Below are positions 27,538 through 36,021 of a stretch of 64,000 nucleotides of DNA, piece by piece. Both the position numbers and the translations under genes were made by a program. Positions within the stretch are counted from its first letter, which is position 1. Every line of letters begins with the position of its first letter. The notes under the pieces are model-generated. The model was given only the letters and a program-made list of their open reading frames with translations, ran no database searches and was not told the DNA's origin. The stretch comes from Truepera sp. bin119 (lineage in GTDB: Bacteria; Deinococcota; Deinococci; Deinococcales; Trueperaceae): contig MPNL01000011.1 in assembly GCA_002239005.1 (NCBI GenBank), forward strand, positions 1 to 64,000. Direction: 5' to 3'.

Positions 27538-27582
27538 CGCCTTAGAGTGTTACGCGCTTGAGTGTTACGCCCTAGAGTATAT
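27538..27582. repeat. Three tandem 15-bp repeats in the cluster promoter
   Basis: CGCCTTAGAGTGTTA (27538-27552), CGCGCTTGAGTGTTA (27553-27567) and CGCCCTAGAGTATAT (27568-27582) run head to tail without gaps. They are followed by the palindrome GTGTACAC (27586-27593), and the third copy lies within the inverted repeat CTAGA-GTATA-TCTAG (27572-27586). The third repeat overlaps a -10-like box of the minus-strand cluster. The arrangement looks like a set of operator sites; the cognate regulator is not in the window. Confidence 0.7.
27576..27581 (-). promoter_or_regulatory. -10 box (TATACT) of the catabolic cluster
   Basis: TATACT on the minus strand, 84 nt before the ATG at 27491 and embedded in the third 15-bp repeat. 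No good -35 is visible. A protein bound to the repeats would block this promoter, so repression is the simplest reading. Confidence 0.45.
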
Positions 27583-27817
27583 CTAGTGTACACCAAATTC
27601 TAGAGGCTTAGGTAGCATCGAGATGATCCCTACAACAACACGCAAGTGATAAGGTGGCCACGAGGCTCGCCCGACGTAGACACAGATGGTGTCGGAAAGC
27701 CTACGGAAAGTTTATTTTGGTGAGGATCCAAGAGATGTTAAGTGATGTCCTGTGCCCCCTGATTGGTGTCGACACCGACCTGCACGCCTCGATGGGCCGG
27801 GTTGTTGGAGAGAGTGT

Positions 27818-28585
27818 ATGTCCCTAGCTGGGAAGGTCGCCATCGTTACCGGCGCGGCCAGCGGCATCGGCCGCGCCGTCGGCACGGAGTTAGCCTCCAG
27901 GGGTGCGGCAATAGCCCTGGTAGACCACGAAGCCGAGGCTCTAGACGGCACCCTGTCCGATCACCGGGCCCAGGACTTCGAGGTCGAACCCTTCTGCGCG
28001 AATGCGGTGGCAAGAGCCACTGCGGAGCGGGTCGTCGCATCGGCCCGGAGCCGCTGGAACCGGATCGACATCCTCATCAACAACGTGGGAGGCTCCCCGG
28101 GTGAGCGGCGCCCCCTAGAGGAGACTCACGATGAGGATTGGGAACGAAACCTCGAACTCAACCTTACCTCCACCTTTCACTGGTGCCGCGCTGTCGTGGC
28201 GACGATGAAAGAGCAGGGCACCGGCAGCATTGTCAACATCTCCTCCCAAACCGCCCTGACCGGCACCCACCACCTCATCCCCGGCTACCCGGCAGCCAAG
28301 GCTGGTGTCCTCGGCCTGACCCGTCAACTCGCCCGCGAACTAGGACCGAGCGGCATCCGCGTCAACGCCATTGCCCCAGGGCTCATCCTCAGCGGTCCCA
28401 AAGTCCAGGCCGATTGGGACTCACGTCCTCAGAATCGGCGCGACGCGGAACTCGCCAGCATCCCCCTAGGCAGACTAGGCACCCCGGAAGACGTGGCGAA
28501 GGTGGTGGCTTTTCTGGCCTCAGCCGACGCAGGCTATGTCACGGGGCAGGTCGTTTTCGTGAGCGGCGGACAGTATTTTGGTTAG
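27818..28585 (+). CDS. Short-chain dehydrogenase/reductase (SDR)
   Basis: 255-aa classical SDR. The cofactor motif is TGAASGIG (11-18), NNVGG is at 88-92, and the catalytic set is S142/S143, Y157 and K161 in GYPAAK. The C-terminus AGYVTGQVVFVSGGQYFG is typical. The ATG at 27818 has GGAGAG upstream; the longer frame to 27752 lacks family sequence. It is transcribed away from the catabolic cluster across a shared regulatory region and may act in the same pathway. Substrate unknown. Confidence 0.87.
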   Translation: MSLAGKVAIVTGAASGIGRAVGTELASRGAAIALVDHEAEALDGTLSDHRAQDFEVEPFCANAVARATAERVVASARSRWNRIDILINNVGGSPGERRPLEETHDEDWERNLELNLTSTFHWCRAVVATMKEQGTGSIVNISSQTALTGTHHLIPGYPAAKAGVLGLTRQLARELGPSGIRVNAIAPGLILSGPKVQADWDSRPQNRRDAELASIPLGRLGTPEDVAKVVAFLASADAGYVTGQVVFVSGGQYFG

Positions 28586-28889
28586 ATCCAGGGAGACAGG
28601 TCGTAGTGTGAGACCATCTCGTTCCCTCACCCGGATAAGCGGGCGAGTGAAGCCACTCTCAAGCACTCCAACCGTGATCAGTTGAGAGTGGATCTGTCTG
28701 AACCCGTAGGTCCTTTGGACCTTGAGGTTACGTTGCTGACCTAGGCTAGACTTTCAAGTGGGGGTCGGTCTCTCTTCGTTACCTGGTGCATCCTATACCA
28801 GGTCTGGTCCCCCCCTCAGAGGCAGAGAATCTCATGTTAATCGACCTCCCGACCGACATCTATCCCTCCCTTCAGTGGAAGGCGGTAGC
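28586..28889. other. Intergenic region between the SDR and TPR genes
   Basis: About 300 bases holding a 10-bp inverted repeat CCACTCTCAA (28653-28662) / TTGAGAGTGG (28682-28691), a small hairpin AGGTCC-TTT-GGACCT (28708-28722), and a TAGACT box at 28747-28752 that could be the -10 of the TPR gene with a leader of about 130 nt. The inverted repeats are candidates for SDR termination. Confidence 0.4.
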
Positions 28890-29660
28890 ATGGACGGCTT
28901 GAAGGCACCTACTCTCCTGATCCTGACGTGCTGGACGCTCTTCTCGGCCTCGTCACAGGCACAGGATCTGGTCGACCAGATGCGTAACCTGCTTGAGCAG
29001 GGGTACTACAACTCGGCAGCCCAGCTCAACGGTCCCGACCTTGTCAATCGCTTTCCTGATGATCCCCAGGCTCGCTACCTGTACGCTTACGCGCTGTATC
29101 TCACGGGGCGCACCTCCGAGGCGCGCGTCCAACTCGATCTGGCATCCACTCTGCAGGAACAGGCCGATCCCGTACACACCCACCTTAATGGTCTGCTGAA
29201 GGCCGCAGAAGGGGATCCCGACACCGCCCTCACACTCCTCCGAGAAGCCTTCCAGGCAACCCAGGCGTATCCTTACGCCATGGACTGGGGCCGCGTCGCC
29301 TGGCAGGTTGGTGCCTATGAGGAGGCGCTCGAGGCCTACGAGGCGGCGGCCACCACCGAGGGCGGGCGGGTCGAACCGTGGCCCCACCTCAATCGAGGTC
29401 GCTTGTTGGCCTTCCAGAGCAGATACGAGGAGGTAATCAAGGCCCTCAATACCGCAATTGCGGTGTTCGAGGCCAACGACCCGGGCAACCCTCGCCCCTC
29501 ACCCGCCTACGTCGAAGCATACTTCCGACTAGGGGAGGTCTACGAAGCTCTCAGGGACCTCGACCAGGCAGAGATCTACTACCGCTCCGCGCACTTTGCG
29601 GATCCCACCTATGGACCCGCCCTCGACGCGCTCGAACGACTGGGGTTCGAATTCGAGTGA
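28890..29660 (+). CDS. Secreted tetratricopeptide-repeat protein
   Basis: 256-aa protein with a signal peptide (MDGLKAP, hydrophobic to about residue 18, cleavage near SQA-QD) followed by TPR-like helix pairs. Examples are ARYLYAYALYLTGRTSEARVQLD, GRVAWQVGAYEEALEAYEAA and YFRLGEVYEALRDLDQAEIYYRSA, the last ending in the canonical ADPTYGPALDAL. It is probably a periplasmic scaffold. The ATG at 28890 follows GGAAGGCGG. No partner gene is adjacent, since the next gene converges. Confidence 0.75.
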   Translation: MDGLKAPTLLILTCWTLFSASSQAQDLVDQMRNLLEQGYYNSAAQLNGPDLVNRFPDDPQARYLYAYALYLTGRTSEARVQLDLASTLQEQADPVHTHLNGLLKAAEGDPDTALTLLREAFQATQAYPYAMDWGRVAWQVGAYEEALEAYEAAATTEGGRVEPWPHLNRGRLLAFQSRYEEVIKALNTAIAVFEANDPGNPRPSPAYVEAYFRLGEVYEALRDLDQAEIYYRSAHFADPTYGPALDALERLGFEFE

Positions 29661-29741
29661 GGCCCGGTCAGGTTCCAACGAGCCGTCTTCGCTCACTGGC
29701 GAGCCACGACCCTGCCCGAACGGCACCCTGATGGTAGCGTA

Positions 29742-30323
29742 TCAGATCCTGCTGTTTAGGAAGTCAAAAGCCATGCGGGACCAGCCCTCGAGCTGCTCCC
29801 TTTGATGGCCTACCACCTCCCAATCCGTGAGCATCCCCGACAGCTTGTCGGCCTCTCGGACATACACCTCGCCGGGAGTGCGAACCCGGTACAGGAGGCC
29901 GGTGTGCACCCGGCTAACGGGATCATCCCGACTGTGGATCAGACCTACTGCCTCAGCAACGTAGGCACCAATCACCAGCTCCTCCTGCAGTTCACGGGCC
30001 AACCCCCCCTCGAGCAAATCCCGGGCATTAGCGTGCCTGATGGGATTCACATGCCCTCCCAGACCGATCGACAGCCTGTTATGGAGGCGCGCTTCAGACC
30101 CACCCTGCAGGCGCTCTACCAGGAGCACGCGGCGTCCGTTTGTCACTACCGCATAGGGGATGATCTGCCGCCACCGCTCATCGGTCTCGACCTTGCTGCG
30201 GGACAGGAATTCGCCTGCCTCGAGCAGTAACTGATAGAGAGGTGGCGACAGGGGAAGCACGGACTCACTCGGTTCAGGAAAGGCAGCGGTAGCGACGCAG
30301 TACACCCTCTCCACCACGACCAC
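29742..30323 (-). CDS. NUDIX-like hydrolase
   Basis: 193-aa protein with a Nudix-like box: GLGGHVNPI followed by LLEGGLARELQEELVIG, which keeps the E-x7-R-E-x2-E-E core (here GGLARELQEE), with an insertion between the Gly and the helix. Nudix enzymes hydrolyse nucleoside diphosphate-linked compounds. The N-terminal 60 residues are family-specific and unassigned. The GTG start has AGAGGAG upstream. It is a single gene with convergent and co-directional neighbours; substrate unknown. Confidence 0.7.
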   Translation of the reverse strand: MVVVERVYCVATAAFPEPSESVLPLSPPLYQLLLEAGEFLSRSKVETDERWRQIIPYAVVTNGRRVLLVERLQGGSEARLHNRLSIGLGGHVNPIRHANARDLLEGGLARELQEELVIGAYVAEAVGLIHSRDDPVSRVHTGLLYRVRTPGEVYVREADKLSGMLTDWEVVGHQREQLEGWSRMAFDFLNSRI

Positions 30324-30708
30324 ACGCTCCTCTAGTCTGGATTGGACTGTGCTGATGGCCTATCCCTGAAGCGGTTGAAGGCCTCCTTACTTCCTGGAAC
30401 TCGTCACGAGAGCGATATCTGACTGATTGGCGAGACCCGCCCAGATTCCATACGACGCCATAAACCGTATGACCGACGGGGTGGCGCGGTTACCCCCTTC
30501 GTTCTCACCCGTCCAGTTGCTGAGGAGCAGGAGCAGTTCGCAGCCGAGCTTCCCTCTCGGTGGAGATAGCGGAAACACCGATCGGTATTGCAATCACCCC
30601 GGCCTTGCCAAAGGCACAACCCGAGCACCATCGCTCAGGTCCCGCCGATGGTCATAGGCCCTCTCTCCTGGAAGCGGACCGACCGCAGCGCCGTCGAAAC
30701 CGTCGCCA
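30324..30708. other. Intergenic region between the VWA and NUDIX genes
   Basis: About 385 bases. A 68-codon minus-strand ORF (30387-30593) has no recognisable similarity and no RBS, and I do not call it. No RNA gene or repeat is evident. Confidence 0.35.
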
Positions 30709-31956
30709 TCAGTTCACCATCCTGGTCCGGCGCGACTGGAAGTCCTGGAGAACGTAACGACCTATGGTGTGCGGGGTGGTGAAGTAGGCTTTGCCCTTGG
30801 TCATCGCAGAGACCCGCTGCACAAAGACAATAAGCTCCGGGGCACGGGCCAACATGAAGGTATTGATCTGAATGCCCTGCCGACGACAGTTGCCCACCTC
30901 TCGCAAGGTTTCACCTAATACTACTGGGTCGAGGCCGTAGGAGTTTTTGTAGACTCGTCCGTTCGGCAGGGTGATAGCTGAGGGTTTGCCGTCGGTAATC
31001 ATTACGATCTGCTTCATATCCTTGTTCTGCCGTTTGAGGATCTTCTGTGCCAACCTTAGCCCCTCGGCCGTATTGGTGTGGTACGGCCCCACCTGTGCTT
31101 GGGCCAGTCGCGCAAGGGGAATCTCCTCAGCCGAGTTGTGGAACAGGATGTACTTGATCTCATCCCCACGGTACTGGGTCCGAATCAGATGGGCTAGCGC
31201 CAGCGCCACCTGCTTAGCAGGGGTAAAACGGTCCTCCCCATAAAGGATCATCGAGTGTGAACAGTCGAGCATGACCACCGTCGCAGCCGAGGAATTATAC
31301 TCTGCTTGATGGACCTGGAGATCGCCATATTCAAACTGGAGCCAACCCCCCTCTCCTCCTCGCCTAGCGACGTTCTTGAAGGTCTCTGGAAGATCCAGGT
31401 TCATGATGTCACCGAACTCGTAGGGCTTGGACTCGGCGACCGCCTCGACACCGGTGGTCTGGAACCGGGTCTCATGCGATCCCAGACTCGACTTGCCCGC
31501 TCCCCCAAGGATCTCACGAAGGGTACGGTAGCCGAGGAAATCGATGGCCTTGTTGGTGAGTTCGAATCTAACCTCTCCCGGACCACGATCAGGGCTTGAC
31601 ACCCCACCCGGGTCTCCTTCCTGGCTTAGGCTCTCTTCCCCCTCGAACCTGAGGTATCCCTCGCTCTCAAGGCGCTGGGCGAGATCCCGAACCAGCTCAC
31701 CGAACTGCGAAGCCATCCAATCCTCAGCGTTCATCGCCTCCTCAATCAACTCCTCAGGAACAAGGTCATTGTTAATGAGGGCCTCGGCAATAGCATGGTG
31801 GAGATCCTGCATGGACTGCTGGTAATTGGGATCGGGGTCCCAGGGATTCCGATAGAATCCGGACTCCAGCAATCTATCCTGGATCATCTTCATAAGGTCA
31901 GCCATATCAAGGTCATCGAGCGTCGCCTCGTACCTTGAGTAGCGAATGGTCGGCAC
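30709..31956 (-). CDS. VWA-domain protein (CoxE/ChlD-like partner of MoxR ATPase)
   Basis: 415-aa protein with a C-terminal von Willebrand A domain (about 223-400). The MIDAS metal site is D231-x-S233-x-S235 in DCSHSM, with the later Thr in HTNTAEG and Asp in MITDGKP. The N-terminal 200 residues are helical and acidic. Such proteins pair with MoxR-type AAA ATPases to insert metals or remodel protein complexes. The AAA gene lies directly upstream with 43 nt between, supporting a functional pair. The GTG start follows a GGGGGTG RBS. The client is unknown. Confidence 0.82.
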   Translation of the reverse strand: MPTIRYSRYEATLDDLDMADLMKMIQDRLLESGFYRNPWDPDPNYQQSMQDLHHAIAEALINNDLVPEELIEEAMNAEDWMASQFGELVRDLAQRLESEGYLRFEGEESLSQEGDPGGVSSPDRGPGEVRFELTNKAIDFLGYRTLREILGGAGKSSLGSHETRFQTTGVEAVAESKPYEFGDIMNLDLPETFKNVARRGGEGGWLQFEYGDLQVHQAEYNSSAATVVMLDCSHSMILYGEDRFTPAKQVALALAHLIRTQYRGDEIKYILFHNSAEEIPLARLAQAQVGPYHTNTAEGLRLAQKILKRQNKDMKQIVMITDGKPSAITLPNGRVYKNSYGLDPVVLGETLREVGNCRRQGIQINTFMLARAPELIVFVQRVSAMTKGKAYFTTPHTIGRYVLQDFQSRRTRMVN

Positions 31957-31999
31957 GCCACACCCCCTTAGTAAAGCTAATGAGGCTCAGTCAGCGGGA

Positions 32000-33436
32000 T
32001 CAGTTCCAACGCCTCTGGCCCGACACCCGAGAGGCTTCTGGCTCCGCTGCACAATATCCACGCTCCTCGCTCCGTGCAACCTGCTTCCTAGCATAGAGCC
32101 CCTCGAGCACGAATTCGGCTGCGGCCGCTAGGTCGTCCCGCCCTGGACTCTCAGCTAGATGGTGAGCAGCGCCGATCAAGCCCGGGACCTGAGCGAACAA
32201 CTCGGGAAGCTCATCGGCTCGCATGGTATCTGGAATCTTCAAGGCGTTGTCGTCCTCGAAGAAGCCGACAACCTCTGCGGTGTCGATGTCCACGCTGCGA
32301 CGGGTGAACACCTGCCCTATGGCGCGGCGCACGATCTCGCGCGCGACCGCCTCCCCGCCCTTAAGTTCGCCCTCGTACTCCAACTCGAGCTTGCCCGTAA
32401 CCGCAGAGAGCGCCGCATATAGGTCGGAGGTCCTAGCCACCGGGACCTTCTCCCTCAGAATGTAGGCGCGCTGCTCAGCGTTCGAGATCACGTTCTCTAA
32501 CAGGCTGATCGGTAGACGCTGCGAGACGCCGGAATGCTTATCCACGCGCGAGTCGCTGCGAGCCTGGAAAGCCACCTCCTCAATTATCTCCGCGACATAC
32601 TCGGGCACCTTGACCTCGGAATCACGCTGGACCCACGCCTCCTGCCGGGTGATCGCCATCCCCTCCTCGACCGTGTTCGGATAGTGGGTTCGAATCTCAC
32701 TGCCGACTCGGTCCTTGAGCGGGGTGATGATCTTGCCGCGGGCGGTATAGTCCTCGGGATTGGCAGAGAAGACCAGCATCACATCGAGCGAAAGCCGGAT
32801 GGGATAGCCCTTGATCTGGACATCCCCCTCTTGCATGATGTTAAACAGCGCCACCTGAACCTTCCCGGACAGGTCGGGCAGTTCGTTCATCGCGAAGATT
32901 CCTCGGTTCGCCCGGGGAAGAAGCCCGTAGTGGACACCGCGAGAATCCCCTAGCCGGATCCCTAGCTTCGCCGCCTTGATCGGGTCGATATCCCCAATAA
33001 TGTCGGCCACCGTAACGTCCGGCGTGGCAAGCTTCTCGATATAGCGTGCCTCGCGAGGCAACCACTCTATAGGGGTGGCATCTCCCCCCTGCTGGAGCAT
33101 CTGCCTCCCTTCGACACTCACAGGGTAGAAGGGGTCGTCATTGATCTCACTGCCCCGAATGACGGGTACCTCCTCGTGGAGCAGCTCGGTGAGCTGGCGG
33201 AGGATCCGAGTCTTCGCCTGTCCACGAAGGCCCAACAGGATGAAGTTGTGCCGACTCAGGACCGCGTTAACGATCTGGGGGGTTACCGTCCGGTTATATC
33301 CGACGATACCTGGGAACACGGAGCCCCCCGCCTTTAGCTTCCGAATCAGGTTCTCGCGAAGCTCTTCCTTGACACTCTGGCCTGCGCGCTGGACCCACTC
33401 GGTAGCGCGCAACTCGCCCAAGGTGGTTGGCTTCAC
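32000..33436 (-). CDS. MoxR/ChlI-like AAA+ ATPase
   Basis: 478-aa AAA+ protein of the magnesium-chelatase-like type. Walker A is G69-LRGQAKT76, the Walker B segment is [11 protein letters not shown] with N184-E185 in place of Asp-Glu, and sensor 1 is SANPEDY with N226. The family pairs with VWA proteins, and the VWA gene follows. The Asn in Walker B may be typical of this subfamily. The GTG start at 33436 has AGGT upstream. It probably drives chaperone-like insertion or maturation of a metalloenzyme. Confidence 0.83.
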   Translation of the reverse strand: MKPTTLGELRATEWVQRAGQSVKEELRENLIRKLKAGGSVFPGIVGYNRTVTPQIVNAVLSRHNFILLGLRGQAKTRILRQLTELLHEEVPVIRGSEINDDPFYPVSVEGRQMLQQGGDATPIEWLPREARYIEKLATPDVTVADIIGDIDPIKAAKLGIRLGDSRGVHYGLLPRANRGIFAMNELPDLSGKVQVALFNIMQEGDVQIKGYPIRLSLDVMLVFSANPEDYTARGKIITPLKDRVGSEIRTHYPNTVEEGMAITRQEAWVQRDSEVKVPEYVAEIIEEVAFQARSDSRVDKHSGVSQRLPISLLENVISNAEQRAYILREKVPVARTSDLYAALSAVTGKLELEYEGELKGGEAVAREIVRRAIGQVFTRRSVDIDTAEVVGFFEDDNALKIPDTMRADELPELFAQVPGLIGAAHHLAESPGRDDLAAAAEFVLEGLYARKQVARSEERGYCAAEPEASRVSGQRRWN

Positions 33437-33723
33437 TTCGACCTACACGGCACAGCTGGGATAGCTAGCCTGCTCATGCCGTATGCTAGCACTCCCGCTT
33501 CTAAGGACTATGTGTCTGAAAGCCCCAGCAATGGCGGAAACCCTTCCCCGGCCTTCCATCCCTGACAATCATGATCCACAGGAAAAGGGGAGCGTATTGG
33601 GAGCACAGCGCTATCAAGAGGAGGAGATGGTAGAGGGATCGCTCCCTCATCTAGTCTCGCCCTCAAGTGAAATCAACCCGATTTAACCCCCATTATTAGT
33701 TTACGGGCTTGGTATCGTTGGTC
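33437..33723. promoter_or_regulatory. Divergent promoter region, AAA/VWA pair and cinA
   Basis: About 290 bases between divergent transcription units. The only element I can place is the cinA box TATCGT at 33713-33718, listed separately. A TAGCTAT stretch near 33461-33467 on the minus strand could serve the AAA gene. Confidence 0.35.
33713..33718 (+). promoter_or_regulatory. Leaderless -10 box of cinA (TATCGT)
   Basis: TGG-TATCGT followed by 5 nt and the ATG at 33724, with no RBS. It is another member of the TANNNT leaderless set and would drive cinA-recA-rny. Confidence 0.55.
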
Positions 33724-34962
33724 ATGGCCACCATCGAGCGGGCCGAGATTCTCAGTATCGGCACCGAACTGCTGCTCGGAGAGATCATTGACACCAACAG
33801 TGCCTACCTGGCCGCCAGTCTAGCCGAGCACGGCGTGGATGTCCTCTGGTCGCAACGGGTAGGCGACAACCGCTCTCGCATTGAGGCTGCGCTCGAGCGC
33901 GCGCTCGAGCGCAGCGATCTGTTGGTCCTAACCGGCGGCCTCGGGCCAACCGAAGACGACATGACCCGCGAGTCGATCGCCAGCGTTCTGGGGGAAACCC
34001 CGGGTATCGATGGAGAGCTGGAACGCTGGCTCCGAGACCGATTTTCCCGATTCGCCCGACACATGCCTGAGACAAATCTCAAACAGGCCTGGCTAATCCC
34101 CTCGGCTAAAGCACTAGCGAACCCTCGGGGGACGGCACCGGGGTGGTTAGTATGCACATCGCGCAACGGTTCCCCGAGGGTTCTCGTCGCCCTTCCAGGC
34201 CCGCCCCAAGAGCTGGAATACATGTGGCAGAACGAGGTATTGCCGAGGCTCAAGTTCCCTGCGGCGCGCCTCTATGCTAGGATCTTCAAAACTCACGGGG
34301 TCGGCGAGTCGGCTATAGCCGAGCGGCTGGCTTCACTGACAGCTGGAGCCAACCCGAGTGTTGCCACCTACGCCCGCCGTGATGGCGTCCACGTGCGTGT
34401 AGCTGCCAAGGCAGAAACGATCGAGGAGGCCAGGCGGATAGCAAAAGCCGCAGAGCGCACGGTAGGGCATCAACTCGCCGACACCGTCTGGGGGTATGAC
34501 AACGACGAACTCCCAGATCTCGTTATCAGGGCTCTGGAAGTGCGAAATCTACGGCTGGCGGTTGCCGAATGGGCTACGGGAGGGCGACTCAGCGGCACCC
34601 TCGCAAACGAGTGGAGGGTCACAGGAAGATTTGAGGGGGGGGTGGCCGCATGGTCGTTCGAAGCGATGCGCATCCTCGGCATCCCGAGAAGTACCATGGA
34701 GCAGGGCGACCCGGAAAGCGTCGTTGCCTCTCTAGCCGAGGGGGTCCGAAACCTGTTCGCAACCGATCTCGGGCTTGCAACCTACAGCGCGGCAAGCCCG
34801 AGCAGCAAGAACGAGGGGAGCGAGGCCGTGGCCTTCGTAGCGGTGGTGGATGGCGACGGTACCAACATTCGTCGATGCTCCCTCCCCTCTCAGGGTCGAA
34901 CTTGGCAGCAGGAACGCTTGACCTTTGAAGCCCTGGTCTTCCTTTGGTCCCACTTGCACTGA
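33724..34962 (+). CDS. cinA: CinA-like protein with a diverged amidase domain
   Basis: 412-aa CinA. The N-terminal MoCF/pyrophosphatase domain is normal, with SIGTELLLGEIIDTNS (11-26), TGGLGPTEDD (70-79) and ALPGPPQEL (156-164). The C-terminal PncC-type NMN deamidase domain is altered: the usual ESCTGG reads E282-W283-A284-T285-G286-G287, so the Ser and Cys are gone, and the usual TGIAGPGG region reads YSAASPSSKN. The pyrophosphatase probably works; the deamidase probably does not. A TTG at 33709 is possible, but the ATG with TATCGT upstream fits better. It is co-transcribed with recA (18 nt gap), as in Thermus and Deinococcus. Confidence 0.88.
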   Translation: MATIERAEILSIGTELLLGEIIDTNSAYLAASLAEHGVDVLWSQRVGDNRSRIEAALERALERSDLLVLTGGLGPTEDDMTRESIASVLGETPGIDGELERWLRDRFSRFARHMPETNLKQAWLIPSAKALANPRGTAPGWLVCTSRNGSPRVLVALPGPPQELEYMWQNEVLPRLKFPAARLYARIFKTHGVGESAIAERLASLTAGANPSVATYARRDGVHVRVAAKAETIEEARRIAKAAERTVGHQLADTVWGYDNDELPDLVIRALEVRNLRLAVAEWATGGRLSGTLANEWRVTGRFEGGVAAWSFEAMRILGIPRSTMEQGDPESVVASLAEGVRNLFATDLGLATYSAASPSSKNEGSEAVAFVAVVDGDGTNIRRCSLPSQGRTWQQERLTFEALVFLWSHLH

Positions 34963-34980
34963 CCGGAAGCGGAGCGTGAC

Positions 34981-36021
34981 ATGAACGAACAGCGAAAGAG
35001 GTCTCTCGATGCGACCATCCTGCAGATCGAGAAGCAGTATGGCAAAGGGGCGATCATGAGACTTGGAACTGAGCAGGCCCCCTTGGGAGCCGGCGTGATC
35101 AGCACCGGTAGCTTAAGCATCGACCTGGCCCTGGGCGTGCTCGGCGTGCCCCGAGGCCGCGTTGTCGAGATCTATGGACCCGAGAGTGGTGGCAAGACCA
35201 CCCTGAGCCTTCACATCATCGCCGAAGCCCAGGGCCGGGGCGGCATCGCCGCCTTCGTCGACGCCGAACATGCCCTGGACCCCGGCTACGCCGGTGCCCT
35301 GGGCGTCGACACTCAGAACCTGCTCGTCAGCCAGCCCGACAGCGGCGAGCAAGCTCTGGAGATCACCGAACTCCTGGTCCGTAGCGGCGCTGTCGATGTC
35401 GTTGTTATCGACAGCGTTGCAGCCCTGGTGCCACGGGTCGAGATCGAAGGGGAGATGGGCGACAGTCATGTCGGACTGCAAGCGAGATTGATGAGCCAGG
35501 CCTTGCGCAAACTGACCAGCGTACTCGCGAAGAGCCAAACCACTGCGATCTTCATCAACCAACTTCGCGAGAAGATCGGGGTACTCTATGGCAACCCCGA
35601 GACCACTCCGGGCGGCAGGGCGCTCAAGTTCTACGCCAGTGTCCGGATGGAGGTCAGGCGGATAGGGGATATCAAGCGCCATCAGGAGAAGGTCGGAAAC
35701 CGGGTGAGAGTCAAGATCACTAAGAACAAGGTGGCACCCCCGTTCCGAGAGACGGAAGTCGAGATCATGTTTGGTCGTGGTATCGACAAGCAGAGCGACC
35801 TGATCGGTATCGCGACCGATCTGGGGGTAATCGAGAAGAGTGGCAGCTGGTATAGCATCGATGGGGAGCGGCTCGCTCAAGGGAGAGAGAAGACCGCTCT
35901 AGCCTTAGAGCAAGATCCGCAACTTAAGGAGGGCATCAAGCAGAGGGTGCTCAGCATCGTCCGGGGGAAAGCTGAGAGGGCCGGGCAGCTTGGACACGAC
36001 GAGGAAGAAGTCCCCTCTTGA
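34981..36021 (+). CDS. recA: Recombinase RecA
   Basis: 346-aa RecA, the DNA strand-exchange and SOS coprotease protein. Walker A is [10 protein letters not shown], Walker B is [14 protein letters not shown], loop L1 includes [24 protein letters not shown] in consecutive stretches, and L2 is [25 protein letters not shown], likewise family-typical. The C-terminus is acidic (HDEEEVPS). An RBS (GGAG) precedes the ATG. It lies in the cinA-recA-rny operon, and its stop overlaps the rny start. No LexA-type box was recognised. Confidence 0.98.
   Translation: MNEQRKRSLDATILQIEKQYGKGAIMRLGTEQAPLGAGVISTGSLSIDLALGVLGVPRGRVVEIYGPESGGKTTLSLHIIAEAQGRGGIAAFVDAEHALDPGYAGALGVDTQNLLVSQPDSGEQALEITELLVRSGAVDVVVIDSVAALVPRVEIEGEMGDSHVGLQARLMSQALRKLTSVLAKSQTTAIFINQLREKIGVLYGNPETTPGGRALKFYASVRMEVRRIGDIKRHQEKVGNRVRVKITKNKVAPPFRETEVEIMFGRGIDKQSDLIGIATDLGVIEKSGSWYSIDGERLAQGREKTALALEQDPQLKEGIKQRVLSIVRGKAERAGQLGHDEEEVPS

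Noticed and set aside
27491-27596. Upstream start for the threonine-synthase-like gene
   Set aside because: It would translate the tandem promoter repeats; the zinc-ribbon Cys motif starts right after the ATG at 27491.
28645-28691. Possible CIRCE operator (ACTC/GAGT inverted repeat)
   Set aside because: The arms are CCACTCTCAA/TTGAGAGTGG with a 19-nt spacer, not TTAGCACTC-N9-GAGTGCTAA.
30387-30593. 68-codon minus-strand ORF in the VWA-NUDIX gap
   Set aside because: No RBS, no recognisable motif, and an overlapping plus-strand frame is equally long.
32676-32710. GTGGGTTCGAATCTCAC resembles a tRNA T-arm
   Set aside because: It lies inside the AAA ATPase gene, and no matching acceptor, D or anticodon arms are found around it.
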